Positions 61,001 through 64,000 of a stretch of DNA of 64,000 bases are shown in pieces. Origin of the DNA: Gossypium raimondii (lineage: Eukaryota > Streptophyta > Magnoliopsida > Malvales > Malvaceae). The translations under genes and the position numbers were made by a program. Numbering within the stretch: position 1 is the stretch's first letter; every line of letters starts with the position of its first letter. The notes beneath the pieces were generated by a model. That model was not told where the DNA came from and did not search any database. It saw only the letters and a list, made by a program, of their open reading frames with translations. The stretch lies in NCBI RefSeq assembly GCF_025698545.1, contig NC_068575.1, forward strand, positions 52,647,980-52,711,979, in the 5' to 3' direction.

Positions 61001-64000
61001 TGCTGGAACTTCCCTTGCAACTGCAGCTCCTACATTGATAATTGAAAATTGGGTTCGCTGTGATAAGTGCCAGAAGTGGCGTCTTCTTCCAATAAACATA
61101 AATCCTGCTGACTTACCTGAGAAGTGGTTATGCAGCATGCTTGACTGGCTGTAAGTTCTTTATCATCATCCCTTCTAAATCTGTAATTAATGATTCTGAC
61201 TTTGAAGTTTTTTCATACATATAAATTGTTAAAAGTGTATTGGACTGAACATGAGACTATGGTTGTTGATATTTAAACCCTTGTGACAGGTTGTGGAAGT
61301 ATATCTCTTCTCCCTCCTTCCAATCTGTAATATTGTTTCTCTTGTAAATGTTTAGGCCTGCAATGAACCGCTGCAATGTTGATGAGGATAAAACTACAAA
61401 AGCTGTTTTCGCATTGTATAATGTTCCTGCTGTAGAGAGTCGAACTAATCTGCAAAGTAATTCTGGCAATATTATGTCTAGATTACCCTCTGCCAATGCT
61501 TTGCAACCTGAACAAAACCAACAAAGTTTTGGTTCACATGTCATGCCACCTGCTGGAAGGAAGAAATACAGTTTAAAAGAAATATCAAATGCCACGGATA
61601 AAGATGGGCCAACTCCTATGAAGAAGAACATGCAGTCCTCAATCCAGTCTGGAAGCCTGAATGGTGTGATTCAATCTCCTGTGGTAGGTGAATCTGGTTT
61701 ACAACATCCAAGTAAATGTGACTTGCCTGTCAAGAAACACAAAAATAAGTCGAAAGAGAAGCATAAATTGGTGGAACATAGTTCTGATGGAGGTATTCTT
61801 TTTAAACTGATATTTATTGTAATTTTATTTTATTTTTCTAAATTATGTGATGTATTGCTTCTATAAAACATGTAAATAGGTGATGCTAGAACTTCAAACA
61901 TGAAAGGCAAAAGGACCACTGAGCAAGATTCTTTAAGGGCCTCCAAGAAAATTAAGGTTGAAAGTTCTCGTCTTGCCGATGAAGATTGGATGTTTGAGCA
62001 TGCTGGTAAGAGCACAAGTAATGGTTTGCCTAATACATCAGTAGGAAAGGATCAACCTAAAAACAGCGAAGGATCTTCTTGTAAGGACTCAAAGTCAGAT
62101 AAGGACAGGCAACAGGTCTCTGGTAAAAGACCAAAGACCAAAGTTGGGGTTCCCTTAACTGATGGATCACTGGATCTGGCAAATTGTGATGGTGGGGCAG
62201 TTTCAAGAAAGAGGGAAGTTGATGATTGTATTAATAGTCAATTGTATACAGACTCCTTCCAGAGTATGGGTAATCACCTCCAGGAAAACAGAGTATTTGT
62301 GAAGGAAGAGTTCTGCGAGAATGACTACAGGAGGGAAAAGAAGGCCAGGGCATCCAAGTCTGGAGGGAAGGATTCCTCTGCAAGTAAAAGCAGTGGTACA
62401 CTGGAGAAAAAGGGTAGACACACAAAGAATCGCCAAAGTGGGCAAGATCTAGATATCTCTCTGTCCCAACAGAGGTTAGATGGTATGGACTCATTAAAAA
62501 GAGATTTTGGATCTGCTGAACCTTCTTTAGCAGCTACCTCAAGCTCATCTAAAGTTTCTGGCTCACATAAATCAAAACCTGGCTTCCATGAGACCAAAGG
62601 CTCACCAGTAGAATCAGTTTCTTCTTCTCCTATGAGAATTGCTAATCCTGATAAACTTCCTTTGACAAAGATGAATGTTGCAGGGAAAGATGAGTCTCGC
62701 AATGCTTGTCTTTTTGTTGCAGGTAGTCCTAGAAGACGCTCAGATGGTGAAGATAATGGTGGGAGTGAGAGGTCAGGGACAATAAGGAAGAAAAAACCTT
62801 CTGCTGCAGTTCAACAAGGGTACCTTGAGTCCTCTGTACTTGATATTCAGGATAAGGATGTTGATCAATTCGGTGTCAGTAAAGCTAAGGCACCAATTGA
62901 ATCTTCTCATGATATCAGAAAAGGCGAGTTTATTAATGCTAGTGTTGATTATTTAGGTCAAGAGGTCCAATGTGCTGGTAAATCAATAATAATGGATGAA
63001 CGCCATAATGACGAAAGTCAGAATGACAATCGTGGCAATCCCAATGTCTCTTATCCAAGAAAATCTGGCAAGGGGTTGTCACGGTCAAAGGACAGGAATC
63101 ATAATTTTAAATCTGGTTCTGCTGATGAACAGCCAGATTGTGCTCCTTCCTGTGAAGTAAAATCTATGGATGGTAGAAATAAATTTCAGGAGTTGCCTGG
63201 AGTCAAGTCCAATGAAAGTGTGAATAGACTTGATGATGATAAGGAAGCTCTTAGAAAGTTGTCAGGTGAGAGTAGTAAAAGAGAGAATAATTCAAGTGTT
63301 GGTCAGTCAGATGCTAAACCAGATGCCTCTGGAGGTCAAGATTTAATGTCAACTATGAAGCAGAATCTTCTGCAGGAAAGCAATAGTGAAGGATATACAA
63401 AGAGGTTCCACACTGAAAAATATGATCGTGCAGAAATTGCTTCTGGGAGAGGGAACACGTTATCATTGCTGCCTGCAGGAGGAACTCAAAATGAGATGCT
63501 GACTGGTCGCCCCCGCCCAGTTTCTGGGTCCCAAAAGGGAAACAGAGCTGACAGACCACAAGCTGATGATGCACTGAAGGTACAAAAGCAAGTAAAGAAG
63601 GCTGATCATCAAAATGGGACTCAACACAATAGTTCAAGAAATACATCAGGTGGATGTAGGATCAGGGATGTTGATGCCCCAAGTCCAATGAGAAAGGATT
63701 CCTCAAGTCAGGCAGCTACCAATGCTTTGAAGGAGGCTAAAGATTTAAAGCATCTGGCTGATCGTCTCAAGGTTTTCCTTACTAACTTTATGTTGCATTT
63801 CTGTATTATTCTAGCCTCTAGCAAGCCTCTTCTTTTAACTTCTAAAACTTCCTCAGAATTCTGGATCAAATGTGGAGAGCACAGCACTTTACTTCCAGGC
63901 AGCACTGAAGTTTCTTCATAGTGCTTCACTACTAGAATCTTGCAACAGTGAGAGTAACAAACATGGCGATATGATTCAGTCCATGCAAATGTACAGTAGC
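58065..64000 (+). CDS. CW-type zinc-finger protein, 3' end beyond the window
   Basis: Eight exons join in frame: 58065-58163, 58897-58969, 59083-59213, 59350-59751, 59871-61150, 61356-61792, 61880-63771, 63857 to beyond 64000, giving 1486 codons so far. The CW domain spans the exon 5-6 joint at about residues 625-680: NWVRCDKCQKWRLLP, PEKWLCSM and MNRCNVDED provide the four cysteines and paired tryptophans that read methylated H3K4. Most of the rest is charged, Ser/Lys-rich and disordered. The last exon starts a conserved helical region (LKHLADRLK, then YFQAALKFL). ATG 58065 starts MEEAELEEGEA. In-frame upstream sequence from 58013 encodes DARKGLGLGFG, which recalled relatives also have, and an AG acceptor precedes it, so a first exon may be missing. 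Resembles Arabidopsis At3g62900. Probably nuclear. Confidence 0.9.

Noticed and set aside
62203..62702. Several minus-strand frames opposite the CW gene
   Set aside because: They mirror the long Ser/Lys-rich exon of the CW gene, whose frame continues uninterrupted on the plus strand.

Overview
The window looks like nuclear DNA from a dicot plant. Genes carry many short introns with GT..AG borders, spacers are very AT-rich, and gene-free stretches are filled with layered transposable elements. Protein similarities and repeat sequence styles (recalled, not searched) point to a malvid, most likely cotton or a relative; this is inference.

Six protein-coding host genes are supported: a CC-type-like glutaredoxin on the minus strand (188-496), a CCMS glutaredoxin on the plus strand (15048-15356), a four-exon BTB/NPH3 protein on the minus strand (20939-24123, 633 aa), a seven-exon protein with five CCCH zinc fingers on the minus strand (27884-31624, 472 aa), a fifteen-exon DUF255/thioredoxin-fold SPATA20-like protein on the plus strand (35981-41259, 817 aa), and a CW-type zinc-finger protein on the plus strand that runs off the right edge (from about 58065). 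Exon joins were worked out by hand and all keep frame. The order glutaredoxin, glutaredoxin, NPH3, CCCH, CW recalls two duplicated Arabidopsis blocks (around At2g47850-At2g47880 and At3g62900-At3g62960).

Spacers, left to right. 2.4-9.3 kb holds an eroded Ty1/copia element (two diverged direct repeats, broken gag piece) interrupted by a 4.5 kb element with inverted ends. 9.3-15 kb is gene-free with a CATA microsatellite and a tRNA-like repeat. 17.7-19.1 kb is a MULE-like MITE inside a second MITE. 33-36 kb contains a possible LTR promoter and a palindrome of about 1 kb ending about 240 bp before the SPATA20-like start codon. 44.5 kb has a 233 bp hAT-type MITE with a perfect 8 bp target duplication.

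The most notable mobile element is a PIF/Harbinger transposon at 45994-53553. Its 401 aa transposase reads intact across three exons. Its Myb/SANT-like partner gene reads for 202 codons and then meets an in-frame stop, beyond which the conserved tail survives only in shifted frames. Just inside its right end sits what looks like a captured host first exon with a splice donor, in the same orientation as the transposon genes.

Other points of interest are a glutaredoxin active site changed to CYMC, a 22-nt microexon and a GC-AG intron in the SPATA20-like gene, and a strong second start codon downstream of its likely transit peptide.
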